NCBI GenBank assembly: GCA_963806635.1
Contig: CAWDZA010000017.1
Span: 1-64,000 of the forward strand
Length of the DNA stretch: 64,000 nucleotides
Direction of reading: 5' to 3'
Origin: CAVVEQ01 sp963806635
GTDB lineage: Bacteria > Chloroflexota > Anaerolineae > Anaerolineales > Anaerolineaceae
Under the pieces are notes generated by a model, which worked only from the letters and a program-made list of their open reading frames with translations, did no database searches and was not told the origin of the DNA. Position 1 is the stretch's first letter; each line of letters starts with the position of its first letter. Below, one piece after another: positions 26,032 to 34,852 of the stretch. The translations under genes were made by a program, and so were the position numbers.

Positions 26032-26073
26032 CCCGATTTGTGGCTCGAATTTAGTAAATCGACCGATTCGGAC

Positions 26074-26116
26074 TTGACTTTAATATTTTCTTGTGCCATG
26101 ATTTTTTGTGATCACA
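26074..26116 (+). promoter_or_regulatory. Sigma-70-type promoter with an adjacent palindrome
   Basis: TTGACT (26074-26079), a 17-base spacer and CATGAT (26097-26102) form a good promoter for the lipase gene at 26177. Immediately downstream, TGTGATCACA (26107-26116) is a perfect 10-base palindrome where a repressor could bind. It lacks the 6-base gap of a CRP site. Confidence 0.5.
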
Positions 26117-26176
26117 CACTCATAAAAGAAGGTAATTCACCCCTCGATTCCCAAATTAAAACCATTAGGAGGAAAA

Positions 26177-27010
26177 ATGAAACATACCGAAGGCAAGTTC
26201 AAGGGAGTTCGTGAAGCCAACATTTACTACCAGGGTTGGGCACCTGATGGAGAAGTTAAAGGGGTGCTTTTTCTTGTCCACGGTCTGGGAGAACACTGCT
26301 GCCGTTATGAGAATCATGTAAATTATTTTGTTCCGAAAGGGTATGCCATATACGGGTTGGACCATCTCGGACATGGCAAATCGGATGGTCAGCAGGAGGT
26401 AATCGACCGCTTTTCAGACTACACCGATACCCTGGCGATCTATTACAAGATGGTGAAAGGCTGGCAGACTGGAAAACCGATATTCATCATGGGGCACAGT
26501 ATGGGCGGGTTGATCAGTTGTTATTACCTGCTCGACCACCAGGCGGATTTTAAAGGGGCGATCCTCTCAGCCCCCGCGATCAAGGTTAGCGATAATATCT
26601 CAACCACCACGATCACCATGGGGAAGCTGCTATCCGTTATCGCGCCAAAAGCAGGGGTCCTCGCCTTGGATCCCACCGGAATCTCACGCGACCCGGAAGT
26701 GGTCAAAGCCTACGTGGAGGACCCGCTGGTTTTCCATGGGAAGACGCCCGCGCGGTTGGCTGCCGAAATGTTGAAAGCCATGCAGCGTGTTACAGAAGAG
26801 GTGGAAAAAATTACCCTGCCAATCATCGTTGTGCAGGGCAGCGAAGATAAATTGGTTGATCCGGACGGGGCGCAAATGCTCTACGATAGAGCTGGCTCAA
26901 AAGACAAGACGCTGAAGATCTACCAGGGTGCCTATCATGAGGTGCACAACGAGCCAGAGCGCGAAATAATGTTCAAGGATGTGGAAACCTGGCTTGCCAG
27001 CCGCCTTTAA
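26177..27010 (+). CDS. Alpha/beta hydrolase, monoacylglycerol-lipase-like
   Basis: 277 residues after a strong TAGGAGGAAAA Shine-Dalgarno. It shows VHGLGEH at about 34-40 (oxyanion region), GLDHLGHGKSDG, the nucleophile elbow GHSMGG with Ser108, GSEDKLVDPDGA with the acid, and YHEVHNEPE with the catalytic His. This matches the Hydrolase_4 / monoglyceride lipase group that releases fatty acid from monoacylglycerols or lysophospholipids. There is no signal peptide. It has its own promoter, and a lipoprotein hydrolase follows 27 bases later. Confidence 0.9.
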   Translation: MKHTEGKFKGVREANIYYQGWAPDGEVKGVLFLVHGLGEHCCRYENHVNYFVPKGYAIYGLDHLGHGKSDGQQEVIDRFSDYTDTLAIYYKMVKGWQTGKPIFIMGHSMGGLISCYYLLDHQADFKGAILSAPAIKVSDNISTTTITMGKLLSVIAPKAGVLALDPTGISRDPEVVKAYVEDPLVFHGKTPARLAAEMLKAMQRVTEEVEKITLPIIVVQGSEDKLVDPDGAQMLYDRAGSKDKTLKIYQGAYHEVHNEPEREIMFKDVETWLASRL

Positions 27011-27037
27011 ACGATCAGCATCGGGTACTGGAAAAGC

Positions 27038-27820
27038 ATGCATATTAGGTTGAATCACTGTGTGATCATTTATTTCATGATCGCAGCGATTCTTGCTGGA
27101 TGTAAGAGCGGACAAACGGGGATGGCAACCCAGAGTCTACCCCCTGTACCGACGGAGCTTCCTGGTAATCCCATTTCACCTGGACCTCAGCCTTCACCGA
27201 CCCCGGATTTCTCAAAATACGCTTTTCCAATTTCAATAAACCCGGACCAGAGATACCTCATTTATTTGCATGGAAAGATAATCGAAGATCAGGGGATCCC
27301 TGCGGAAAGCCCGGATTTTGGGGAGTATGAATACGGTGCGATCCTGGATAAGTTCGAGGGATATGGATTCACCGTTATCAGTGAAACGCGTCCGATAAAT
27401 ACCAATAGTCTGGAATATGCTAAAAAGGTCGCAAGCCAGGTCCAAATACTGTTGGATACTGGCGTCCCAGCGGAAAACATATCCGTGGTTGGAGCTTCGA
27501 AGGGTGGTGACATCGCTATCAACACTTCCCATTTGATCGAAAACCCGGATATCAGGTATGTGATCATGGCTATCTGCAACCCGGTAGAGGTCGCGGGGTT
27601 GAAACAAAACGGGGTTACGCTTTCGGGGAAAGTCCTTTCCATCTACGACTTCGCGGATCCACTAGCCGGATCCTGCAGAGATCTTTTTGAATTTTCAGAA
27701 AACAAAGGATTGTCTGGTTCGAAGGAAATAATATTGAATGTGGGTACAGGTCATGGCATTCTCTATAAACCTCTCGATGATTGGATGATGCCGGTCAAAG
27801 ACTGGGCGTTGGGGAATTAA
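27038..27820 (+). CDS. Lipoprotein with alpha/beta-hydrolase fold
   Basis: 260 residues with a lipoprotein signal whose lipobox is ILAGC (Cys near 22), then a Pro/Thr linker (LPGNPISPGPQPSPTPDF). The hydrolase domain begins YLIYLHGKIIEDQG. The nucleophile elbow is VVGASKGGD, with Ser as likely nucleophile, and a late GTGHGILYKP supplies the His. It should act outside the cell, tethered to the membrane. The substrate is unknown. It is probably co-transcribed with the preceding lipase and followed by a strong terminator. Confidence 0.78.
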   Translation: MHIRLNHCVIIYFMIAAILAGCKSGQTGMATQSLPPVPTELPGNPISPGPQPSPTPDFSKYAFPISINPDQRYLIYLHGKIIEDQGIPAESPDFGEYEYGAILDKFEGYGFTVISETRPINTNSLEYAKKVASQVQILLDTGVPAENISVVGASKGGDIAINTSHLIENPDIRYVIMAICNPVEVAGLKQNGVTLSGKVLSIYDFADPLAGSCRDLFEFSENKGLSGSKEIILNVGTGHGILYKPLDDWMMPVKDWALGN

Positions 27821-27842
27821 GCACAAGGCAAAATAGAAAAAG

Positions 27843-27869
27843 AACCCTCAAGTAAGAGGGTTTTTTTCT
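27843..27869. terminator. Bidirectional intrinsic terminator
   Basis: AACCCTC (27843-27849) pairs with GAGGGTT (27856-27862). T-rich sequence follows on the plus strand, and an A-rich flank gives Us on the minus strand. It lies between two convergent genes. Confidence 0.85.
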
Positions 27870-27878
27870 TTAGCGGGA

Positions 27879-28256
27879 TCATTTCCTTTCGGTTATTTCC
27901 AGAACCGTGTATTTCTGTTTCTTTTTGGATAAAGAGAACCCGAACATCTTTTTCATCAACCCGTATTTCTTATCGAGAAGTTTATCCACTTTCTGATTTG
28001 TTTCCTCGTCGAGGTGTTCCCGGGCGGAAGCTGGAACCCATTCCCCCACCAATGCCCCGTCCATTTTGCAGGGGGCGATATTCACTTGCGGGTTGCGGCG
28101 GATGCGCTTGACTTTCCCTGAATCGGCGATTGTGTGAACATAGACAATATCACCCTCCTGCACGAACCAGACAGGGGTACGCACTCCTTCACCACTCTTG
28201 CGAAATGTCTCGATATTAATATATTGCTGCTTTTTTAAGTTTTCGAATTCAGCCAT
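27879..28256 (-). CDS. PPOX-class F420-dependent oxidoreductase-like protein
   Basis: 125 residues with the split-barrel flavin/F420 fold: FENLKKQQYINIETFRKSGE, GVRTPVWFVQEGDIVYVHTI, SGKVKRIRRNPQVNIAPCKM and GEWVPASAREH. This is the pattern of PPOX-class F420-dependent enzymes rather than FMN-dependent PNPOx. The substrate is unknown. If cofactor F420 is used, the host must make it, as many Actinobacteria and Chloroflexota do; this supports the taxonomic guess only weakly. Confidence 0.78.
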   Translation of the reverse strand: MAEFENLKKQQYINIETFRKSGEGVRTPVWFVQEGDIVYVHTIADSGKVKRIRRNPQVNIAPCKMDGALVGEWVPASAREHLDEETNQKVDKLLDKKYGLMKKMFGFSLSKKKQKYTVLEITERK

Positions 28257-28368
28257 CAGTCTTAATCCTTTTTTCAGTGATAATTTTTAAGATCAATATT
28301 ATTAGTATATCCACTGAATCCCATGTTCAGTATTATTGTAAAAGGTTGGGATTCAACCGGTAATCTTA

Positions 28369-29079
28369 TTACCTGGATTCAAAGCGAATTAATTTCTTCG
28401 GCTGAAAGAACTCGAAGTAGGCAATGAATGCCACAACCAGGTACGCGCAGGTCTTGGGGATCATGAGCATGCCCAGAAGGGGAACCCATTGCACCCAGAG
28501 GATCACAGGCGCATAAAATGCGAACGAGAGAACGATCATCGCCCCAATCCAAATAAAAGGTTTGTCGTGCGTCCGGATGGCATCCCGCAGGATCAGGACA
28601 GTGACACCTACCCCCTGGATAACCAGCAGGCTGTTGCGCAGCAGGGACCAATCATAGGGTGCAACCACCTGCCCCCAGGCATTTTGAGGGAAGAGCAGAA
28701 TGATCAGCCGGGCGATACCGGCGGCAAGCAGAAACCATCCAAATAAGCCGAGCGGTTTTTTAAATCGTAAATGCCAGATATCCACCAGCAGCATGTAGAA
28801 AATGGTCACGGTGAAAGCGGTGGAAAATGCACCCGCGCCAACAAGGACCGGGTTTGCCTCCAACCCCCCGCGCAGGTAGGCGATCACCCGGAAACCAACG
28901 TGCCCGGTATCCCCCAGGGCGAGCAGGGCGAAAGCCCACAGAAAGCGGGTGGCAACGGCACGGTTCTCGGGCGAAACCCTCTTTCGTCGAACAGCCATCA
29001 GGATGACGATGGTCCAGATCGTGATCAAATATCCAAGGTTGAAGATAATTTCCATCATTACACGCATCTGCTCAGACAT
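28369..29079 (-). CDS. Hypothetical polytopic membrane protein
   Basis: 236 residues with six or seven hydrophobic segments (about 8-28, 45-63, 80-103, 113-131, 145-163, 172-192 and 200-222). It has basic loops such as RRKRVSPENR and a short basic C-terminus. TAGGAGAAGTC precedes the ATG on the minus strand. No family motif is recognised. It reads in the same direction as the F420-like gene but is 112 bases upstream of it. Confidence 0.65.
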   Translation of the reverse strand: MSEQMRVMMEIIFNLGYLITIWTIVILMAVRRKRVSPENRAVATRFLWAFALLALGDTGHVGFRVIAYLRGGLEANPVLVGAGAFSTAFTVTIFYMLLVDIWHLRFKKPLGLFGWFLLAAGIARLIILLFPQNAWGQVVAPYDWSLLRNSLLVIQGVGVTVLILRDAIRTHDKPFIWIGAMIVLSFAFYAPVILWVQWVPLLGMLMIPKTCAYLVVAFIAYFEFFQPKKLIRFESR

Positions 29080-29327
29080 GACTTCTCCTAATTAGTTCGG
29101 AATAGACCCGACGATTTTGAAGTTATCCTACACGTGGTAAGAAATTTCGCATTAGAAACCTGCTCCGAAAAAAAGCAATAAGGGATCGATAATTGCTTAT
29201 AGATTTATAGATCTCCATATTGGAAAATTATTTATTGTTCAAATATCTTGGATAAACAGGGGCGGATTATACACCCATTAAAAATGAGAATTAATATTCA
29301 GGAATTGTATATCAATCGCCATTCGGC

Positions 29328-30482
29328 TTATTGTTCAGCGTAATTTGGCTCAATTTCTCCAACAGAACTATCGAAGGTAAAACTGATCGTTCCACCACCG
29401 GAGGTTTCACTCTGCAGGGTCTGATATAGTTCACCGGCACCATCCTTTAATGTGCCAGTCAGGGTTATCACTTGACCAATTTGTGAAATTCCAACTACTC
29501 GGAAAAGGCCCCTGCCCCCACCCGGGCAGGCGTGAAACTTTAGAGTTCCTACAATCTGATTTGAGGATGGATCCTTCATCAGATCTAATGACCATCGATA
29601 AGCATATGTACCCTCGGCTTCACCGCAAGCAGCACCATGCCACGCGCCGACCACATTCGGAGGGATGGTTCCCTGCGTAGCAGTAAGGCTAATGGGTGTT
29701 TCTGCCTGTATAGCGGGAGATGGCGTTTTTGGAGTCTTTGTTATTCGGGGTGTCCTTGTATTGAAAAGCTGCCCTTCCACCTTCCATGCGCGCTGGTCCA
29801 GACGAATCAGGTTGTACGCCCGCTCTCCAAAGAAGGGACCGAGCCTGTCAAGGAACTGATTTCTGATGATCTCCAGCTGGCGATTGAGAGCCAGGTCAAA
29901 CGTATATCGAATAGGATTTCGGAGAAATGCTCTAATCTCATTGATATAAGCTTCGAACCTTGATTTGATATTATCCGCGATATTTCGAATCGCAAAATCC
30001 AGCACCTGACCAATCGCACGACCAAAATTGCGGAAGCCCCTCCCGATGGCGGGGAAGAGGCGATGGCTGCGGCGCCATTCGGCACGTTTGGCTTCCAGCT
30101 GTTCGGCTGCAGCGAAGTGCGTCTGCGCTTTTTGGGTCCATATTGCAGCGAGCGCCATGTTACCGTTTTTGGTAGCCGCACCTGCGAGGCGTTGGTATTC
30201 CAAAGCCAGAGCTTTTTGCTGATTTAGTTCCTCCAATGTTGTAAGAAGCCGTGGGTCAAAATATAAGGATGCCATCGCTGGAGAGGTTTTCGCTTCGGGA
30301 GCAGTAACCTCCAGAGGGACATACAGGTCCAGAAGACCCCGGGAGGTGATCATCATGAGATGAGCCTCGTCAAAGCTGGTTTGTTTAGGTGAGTTGAATA
30401 ACGGGAGATTACATGCTGTAAGACTCAAACTAATAAGGCAAATTGCCGAAACAAATAGGAAAACCACCTTTTTGATTTTCAT
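29328..30482 (-). CDS. Hypothetical lipoprotein with coiled, charged middle region
   Basis: 384 residues. The N-terminus is a lipoprotein signal with lipobox SLTAC (Cys near 24). A helical, Gln/Ala/Lys/Arg-rich region follows (LEELNQQKALALEYQRLAGA, AEQLEAKRAEWRR), with a segment of repeated basic and aromatic helices (RNFGRAIGQVLDFAIRNIAD) to about residue 230. After a Thr/Pro linker, the C-terminal beta-rich domain has GAWHGAACGEAEGTYAYRW and HACPGGGRGLFRVVG. No family is recognised. It starts 1 base after the preceding gene, so the two form an operon. Confidence 0.7.
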   Translation of the reverse strand: MKIKKVVFLFVSAICLISLSLTACNLPLFNSPKQTSFDEAHLMMITSRGLLDLYVPLEVTAPEAKTSPAMASLYFDPRLLTTLEELNQQKALALEYQRLAGAATKNGNMALAAIWTQKAQTHFAAAEQLEAKRAEWRRSHRLFPAIGRGFRNFGRAIGQVLDFAIRNIADNIKSRFEAYINEIRAFLRNPIRYTFDLALNRQLEIIRNQFLDRLGPFFGERAYNLIRLDQRAWKVEGQLFNTRTPRITKTPKTPSPAIQAETPISLTATQGTIPPNVVGAWHGAACGEAEGTYAYRWSLDLMKDPSSNQIVGTLKFHACPGGGRGLFRVVGISQIGQVITLTGTLKDGAGELYQTLQSETSGGGTISFTFDSSVGEIEPNYAEQ

Positions 30483-30483
30483 A

Positions 30484-31116
30484 TTATTCTCCCTCTTCCT
30501 GCATCATAATCGTTTCGACGTATACCAGGCGGTCATCCACGATTCCGAAAGTCAATCCGGGGGCATAATAAAGGGTTCCGTTTTCGATCAATTCCTTCTC
30601 CAGCGGAAGTTCGAAAAAATCCTTTATTGAAGCAGATGCGAGCACTGATTCCAGGGGAGCATAAGCCGTGAATTGGTCCGGGTGGTAAGGCAGGGGAACC
30701 CAGGAAGCGGGGGGATCGGGTATGGGTTCCTCGTTGACAAGAATACCTTCATAATAACTGAGGGCGATGCCGGCTGTGTAATATCGCCAGATCTCTTCCC
30801 GGACTTCGCCGGTAAAATCAGGAGCGAACTCCTCTTTATAAAAAGTTATTGTAAAAGAATCGGGGTATCCATATTTTGAGACAGTTTCGGCTTGGTCAGC
30901 TGTTAGGGTATAGCTCGCCGCAGTGGCAGCGGGGTTGATGTGCGCCCCCTCCATCAACTTGGGGCTATTCAGATATTCTTTATAGCTAAGATATAGTACC
31001 AAAACAAGGCAAACGCCAACCAGAGCGACAAGTGCAACCAGGATCGTTATGACAATTTTCCTGGTGGAGCTGCGTTTTTTAGGCTCTGATGCAAGTTCAA
31101 GGACTGGAGATTGCAT
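30484..31116 (-). CDS. Hypothetical single-pass membrane protein
   Basis: 210 residues. A short cytoplasmic Lys/Arg-rich start (SEPKKRSSTRK) is followed by one transmembrane helix at about 21-43 (IVITILVALVALVGVCLVLV). The roughly 165-residue extracytoplasmic domain contains YPDSFTITFYKEEFAPDFTG and REEIWRYYTAGIALSYYEG. It is the first gene of a two-gene operon with the lipoprotein at 29328. The pairing of an anchored domain with a lipoprotein suggests that the products meet outside the membrane. No family is recognised. Confidence 0.65.
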   Translation of the reverse strand: MQSPVLELASEPKKRSSTRKIVITILVALVALVGVCLVLVLYLSYKEYLNSPKLMEGAHINPAATAASYTLTADQAETVSKYGYPDSFTITFYKEEFAPDFTGEVREEIWRYYTAGIALSYYEGILVNEEPIPDPPASWVPLPYHPDQFTAYAPLESVLASASIKDFFELPLEKELIENGTLYYAPGLTFGIVDDRLVYVETIMMQEEGE

Positions 31117-31259
31117 GGTTTGCCTTCACCTTCCGTTATTGAATTGGCTAGTAAGTTGGAACAAAGACTTCTTAGAAAAACCCCAATAAACCCATATCAA
31201 TTTTGATTATAGCAACCGCCAGGAAATAATAAAGAGGCAATCTCACGAATTTTGATTTA

Positions 31260-31288
31260 TTGAACAACCTGATCCAATTTGCTATACT
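31260..31288 (+). promoter_or_regulatory. Promoter of the DUF4352-type lipoprotein gene
   Basis: TTGAAC (31260-31265), a 17-base spacer and TATACT (31283-31288) make a near-consensus promoter, 45 bases before ATG 31333. Confidence 0.6.
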
Positions 31289-31332
31289 GATAATGGTATC
31301 GTACTCGATCAAGTGTTTTTCCGGGAGGGAAA

Positions 31333-32434
31333 ATGAATACACGATTCCGATCCCCAAGATTGGTAATCCCACTCATTGTTCTTTTCCTAGCCCCGGTTGC
31401 CTGTTTATTTAATCCTGCCAAGCCTGAAGCTGAAAACCAGGCAAACAATCCCAACCCATTGCAGGGAGTGAGCGATCTCCTTTCAAAGGAACCCGGGCAA
31501 AACCGAAAAAATCCCATACCAATCGGTAAACAGATCTCCATCCCTGGCTGGGATGTTGAAGTGCGGGAATTCCTGCGTGGTGAAGCCGCATTAAAGGTCA
31601 TCAATACCGCTGATTGGCAGGCGGATCCTTTGCCGGAAGGACAGGAATACGCGCTGGCCAGGGTTTTCGTCCGCAATACATCTTTGGATGAAAACAGTCA
31701 TGACCTGGGTATATCCGAAATGTTCATGACCGGGGACCAGAACCGATTGTATGGTGACTCAATGGACGGCTGGCCGCAACCGGAATTCCTTTTTGAGGAT
31801 ATGTATACCGCGGAGGCAGTAGAGGGCTGGGTGGACGGGGTCGTCCCCACAAGTGAAAAGAACCTGGAGCTTGTTCTGGATGTGGCAGGGGATGACGTAC
31901 GTTACACTCGGTTTTTTGCACTTGATGAAGGCGCTTCAATTTCCCTGAATAAAGAACTGACAGGTCTCAAACCGAATGATGTGGGGATCAAATTTGAAAA
32001 ACCGGCGGCTGCCGGTGACAAGGTGATCACACAGGATTGGGAACTTATCCTGGTGGAGAGCATCCGCGGGCAGGAAGCGGAAACGATACTGGAAAAGGAC
32101 AACCCCAATTATGAGTGCGCCAGAAGCCGGTACGGAACGTTTCCTGATACACATGAAGTTGAGATATATTAACCCAAATGATCTGCCAGCATGGGTGGGT
32201 TCATCCCAATTCATGGTTTTAGATGATTTGGGTTATACATTTCAAGGAAATAATGTATATCCCCCCAGGACAGAGGATTGGATTGGTGAAACGGTTCTAC
32301 CTGGGGCTGATCTGGATGGATGGGTGGTGGTGACAGGTCCTAAGGGGAAGGATCAATTAGTTGTGGAGTTCTATCCTTCCAACTATGATTATGATTTATC
32401 TTCTCAAGGTGTCCGGTATTTTGCAATTAAATAG
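31333..32434 (+). CDS. Lipoprotein with two DUF4352-like domains, one frame break
   Basis: The signal peptide (IPLIVLFLAPVAC, Cys near 24) marks a lipoprotein. The first domain (residues about 55-165) has YALARVFVRNTSLDENSHDL and FFALDEGAS, typical of DUF4352/telomeric-repeat-type beta sandwiches. The second begins DKVITQDWELILVES. The original frame ends at 32172 with nonsense after NPNYE. The correct continuation (APEAGTERFLIHMKLRYINP onward) is one frame over, from about 32112 to TAG 32432-32434. One indel near 32112-32120 explains this. Intact length would be about 366 aa. It is presumably a surface protein; function unknown. Confidence 0.7.
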
Positions 32435-32598
32435 ATGCTACCGGGTCTAATGTTTCGCGTTTGAAATAGCTGGAAAAATAAAATTGATTCAACGATCAAC
32501 CGAAGAAATGCGTTGATTGTGTTCGAATTAATTACCCCATGGTGCACCCCCCATATTAATGGAATTTTCAGAGCGTACAATGCTACGCTTGAATCTGC

Positions 32599-32620
32599 AT
32601 AACCATTGTAGTATGGTTAT
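32599..32620. promoter_or_regulatory. 8-6-8 inverted repeat upstream of the SOUL gene
   Basis: ATAACCAT (32599-32606) and ATGGTTAT (32613-32620) form a perfect inverted repeat ending 19 bases before ATG 32639. It could be an operator or an mRNA hairpin near the ribosome binding site. Confidence 0.45.
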
Positions 32621-32638
32621 ATTTATTGGAGATCAAAA

Positions 32639-33190
32639 ATGACCGAGTCCCCAAAATATATTGTGATTACCAAAGCAAACCAGATCGAAATCCGGGAATA
32701 TCCGGGATACATCCAGGCTGAAGTTGATGTTAAGGGAACAAATTATAAAACTGCGATAGAAGCCGGGTTTGATGTTCTGGCTGGCTATATTTTTGGAAAC
32801 AACACCTCCCGGCAGAAGGTGGATATGACCACCCCGGTCAAGGTGAACCAATCAGAGAAGATAGCCATGACCACTCCGGTCACAGTGAAAGGTGAAGATG
32901 AATTTACCGTGGCATTTGTCATGCCCTCCGCCTACACCCTGGAAACCCTTCCCGCGCCGCGAGATGGGAGGATCCGGTTTGTTTCAGTTCCCACCCACAG
33001 GATGGCATCCATCCGGTTTTCTGGTTTCTTCAATCAGGGAAATATCGAAAATAACAAAAAACGACTCCGGGAGTGGATGGTTGAAAATGACCTGGAGGGC
33101 GAAGGAGATTTCATTATTGCAGGTTATAACCCGCCCTGGATTCCCGGGTTCCTTGCGCGCAATGAAGTGATGATCAAAATCAAGGATTAA
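32639..33190 (+). CDS. SOUL heme-binding family protein
   Basis: 183 residues from ATG 32639 after TGGAGATCAAAA. SOUL hallmarks: YIVITKANQIEIREYPGYIQ, FDVLAGYIFGNN with KVDMTTPVK, KIAMTTPVT, FVMPSAYTLETLPAPRD and a C-terminal AGYNPPWIPGFLARNEVMI. The duplicated MTTPV motifs are diagnostic. The family binds tetrapyrroles in some members; bacterial roles are unsettled. It is monocistronic, with an inverted repeat over the leader. Confidence 0.92.
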   Translation: MTESPKYIVITKANQIEIREYPGYIQAEVDVKGTNYKTAIEAGFDVLAGYIFGNNTSRQKVDMTTPVKVNQSEKIAMTTPVTVKGEDEFTVAFVMPSAYTLETLPAPRDGRIRFVSVPTHRMASIRFSGFFNQGNIENNKKRLREWMVENDLEGEGDFIIAGYNPPWIPGFLARNEVMIKIKD

Positions 33191-33376
33191 TTCCATCAAA
33201 TTAAAGTCAGCATGAGGTAAGGAGAAGCAAATAAATTGATAACGAGGGGAAGAAAGAACTTATCTCAAAAATTAAATTTATTATCCCTTCGCGATACGAA
33301 TCGGGTTTATGATGTCCAAACTTATCCGATCAGGCATGGAATTTTCTGGCTTCACCGCGACCCGAAGGAGGTTGAA

Positions 33377-33775
33377 ATGCAGATCAAATTCGTCAGTTTG
33401 ACCGTAAAAGACCAGGAAGCCGCACTCCAGTTTTATACACAAGTGCTTGGCTTCACGAAGATGGCTGATATTCCGCTCGGGGAATACCGCTGGTTGACCG
33501 TGGTCTCGCCTGATGGCATTGAAGGCGTGGAACTGGTGCTCGAGCCTTTGGCTTTCGAGCCTGCGCGGATTTATCAGAAAGCCCTCTTTGAAGCCGGCGT
33601 GCCTGCCAATGCGCTGATCACCAGGGATATCGAGGCGGATTTCGCGCGATTGAAGGCCAAGGGTGTGATCTTCCGAGGTGAGCCTGCCCCCCAGGGACCG
33701 ATCATAAATGTGCTTTTTGAGGATACCTGCGGAAACCTGATCAACCTGGTCCAGCCTGTGGCTCCTCAAAATTAA
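33377..33775 (+). CDS. VOC family (glyoxalase-like) protein
   Basis: 132 residues. ATG 33377 is chosen over an upstream in-frame start because AAGGAGGTTGAA precedes it. It has QIKFVSLTVKDQEAALQFYT, GFTKMADIPLGEYRWLTV, FARLKAKGVIFRGEPAPQGP and FEDTCGNLINLVQP. This is a typical VOC protein with a C-terminal Glu-like metal position, involved in dioxygenase, glyoxalase or resistance-type chemistry. The substrate is unknown. Confidence 0.88.
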   Translation: MQIKFVSLTVKDQEAALQFYTQVLGFTKMADIPLGEYRWLTVVSPDGIEGVELVLEPLAFEPARIYQKALFEAGVPANALITRDIEADFARLKAKGVIFRGEPAPQGPIINVLFEDTCGNLINLVQPVAPQN

Positions 33776-33919
33776 AGCCAAGCGCTCCATACCAAAATAA
33801 CCTTCCCAATAGTCTAAAGAAACCCTAATCAAAATAGATTGAATTCCCTGTTCGCCGCGTGCTATTCTGAGTAATATCATCCGAATACGCTAAATAAAAT
33901 CGGATCCAGGAGGGCATAA

Positions 33920-34726
33920 ATGAAAGTTCAAGGTAAGGTTATTGTTGTAACAGGCGGTGGAAATGGGATCGGGCGGGAGCTGGCGCTGCTCCTTTTACGT
34001 AAAGGAGCCAAGGTGGCTGCCGTGGATATCAGCGAAAAGGGATTACAGGAGACTGCTGAACTAGCCGGGGATCTTAAAACAAAAATCTCCACACATGTGG
34101 TGAATATCACAGACCGTGAAGCCGTGGCAGCTTTGCCACAGAAAGTCATTGCAACCCATGGCGTGGTGGATGGTTTGATTAACTGCGCCGGGATCATCCA
34201 AAAATTTGTGCGGGTCAAGGATCTGACCCCAGCCGATATCGACCGGGTGATGAACGTAAATTTTTACGGGACGGTCAATATGACCATAGCCTTTCTCACC
34301 CACTTGCTTTCCCGTCCAGAAGCACATCTGGTCAATGTTTCCAGCATGGGCGGCTTCCTGCCCGTCCCGGGACAGACGATTTATGGTGCCTCCAAGGCGG
34401 CAGTGAAGTTATTTACCGAAGGGCTTTATTCCGAACTTTTGGATACACCTGTAAGAGTAACAGTGGTCTTTCCCGGGGCGATTGGTACAAATATCGCCGC
34501 GAATTCCGGAGTCTCCATGCCTGGTGGGGAAACCGCTGCTTCCAGCAAGATCAAAATGACTGCGCCACCGGTGGCTGCGGAGAAAATCCTGAACGGAATG
34601 GAAAAAGATGCCTACAGGATATTGATCGGCTCAGATTGCATTGCGATGGACGCATATTACCGATTGATGCCCAAGCATGCCACGAGAATCATTTACAACC
34701 AGATGAAATCGATCATGCCGAAATAA
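33920..34726 (+). CDS. Classical short-chain dehydrogenase/reductase
   Basis: 268 residues with the cofactor motif TGGGNGIG (11-18), NCAG in GLINCAGIIQ, the catalytic Ser in VNVSSMGGF and Tyr155/Lys159 in YGASK. AAVDIS after strand 2 suggests NAD(H) preference. The C-terminal DSDCIAMDAYYRLMPKHAT-like stretch (residues about 235-255) is a short tail seen in several bacterial SDRs. The substrate is unknown. CCAGGAGG precedes the ATG. It is monocistronic. Confidence 0.9.
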   Translation: MKVQGKVIVVTGGGNGIGRELALLLLRKGAKVAAVDISEKGLQETAELAGDLKTKISTHVVNITDREAVAALPQKVIATHGVVDGLINCAGIIQKFVRVKDLTPADIDRVMNVNFYGTVNMTIAFLTHLLSRPEAHLVNVSSMGGFLPVPGQTIYGASKAAVKLFTEGLYSELLDTPVRVTVVFPGAIGTNIAANSGVSMPGGETAASSKIKMTAPPVAAEKILNGMEKDAYRILIGSDCIAMDAYYRLMPKHATRIIYNQMKSIMPK

Positions 34727-34852
34727 GACGATCATCATTCGGTTGTATTAGGTAGAGGAAAAGGGTAGTTCTGAAGAAATAAGGCGCGTATATTTTAAAA
34801 CCGCGTGCTATTATCAATTCATGCGTATCACCCACATCACGCAGGTGATCCG

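Noticed and set aside
26107..26116. TGTGATCACA as a CRP-type site
   Set aside because: The CRP consensus needs a 6-base spacer between TGTGA and TCACA; here the half-sites abut. It is recorded only as an unnamed palindrome.
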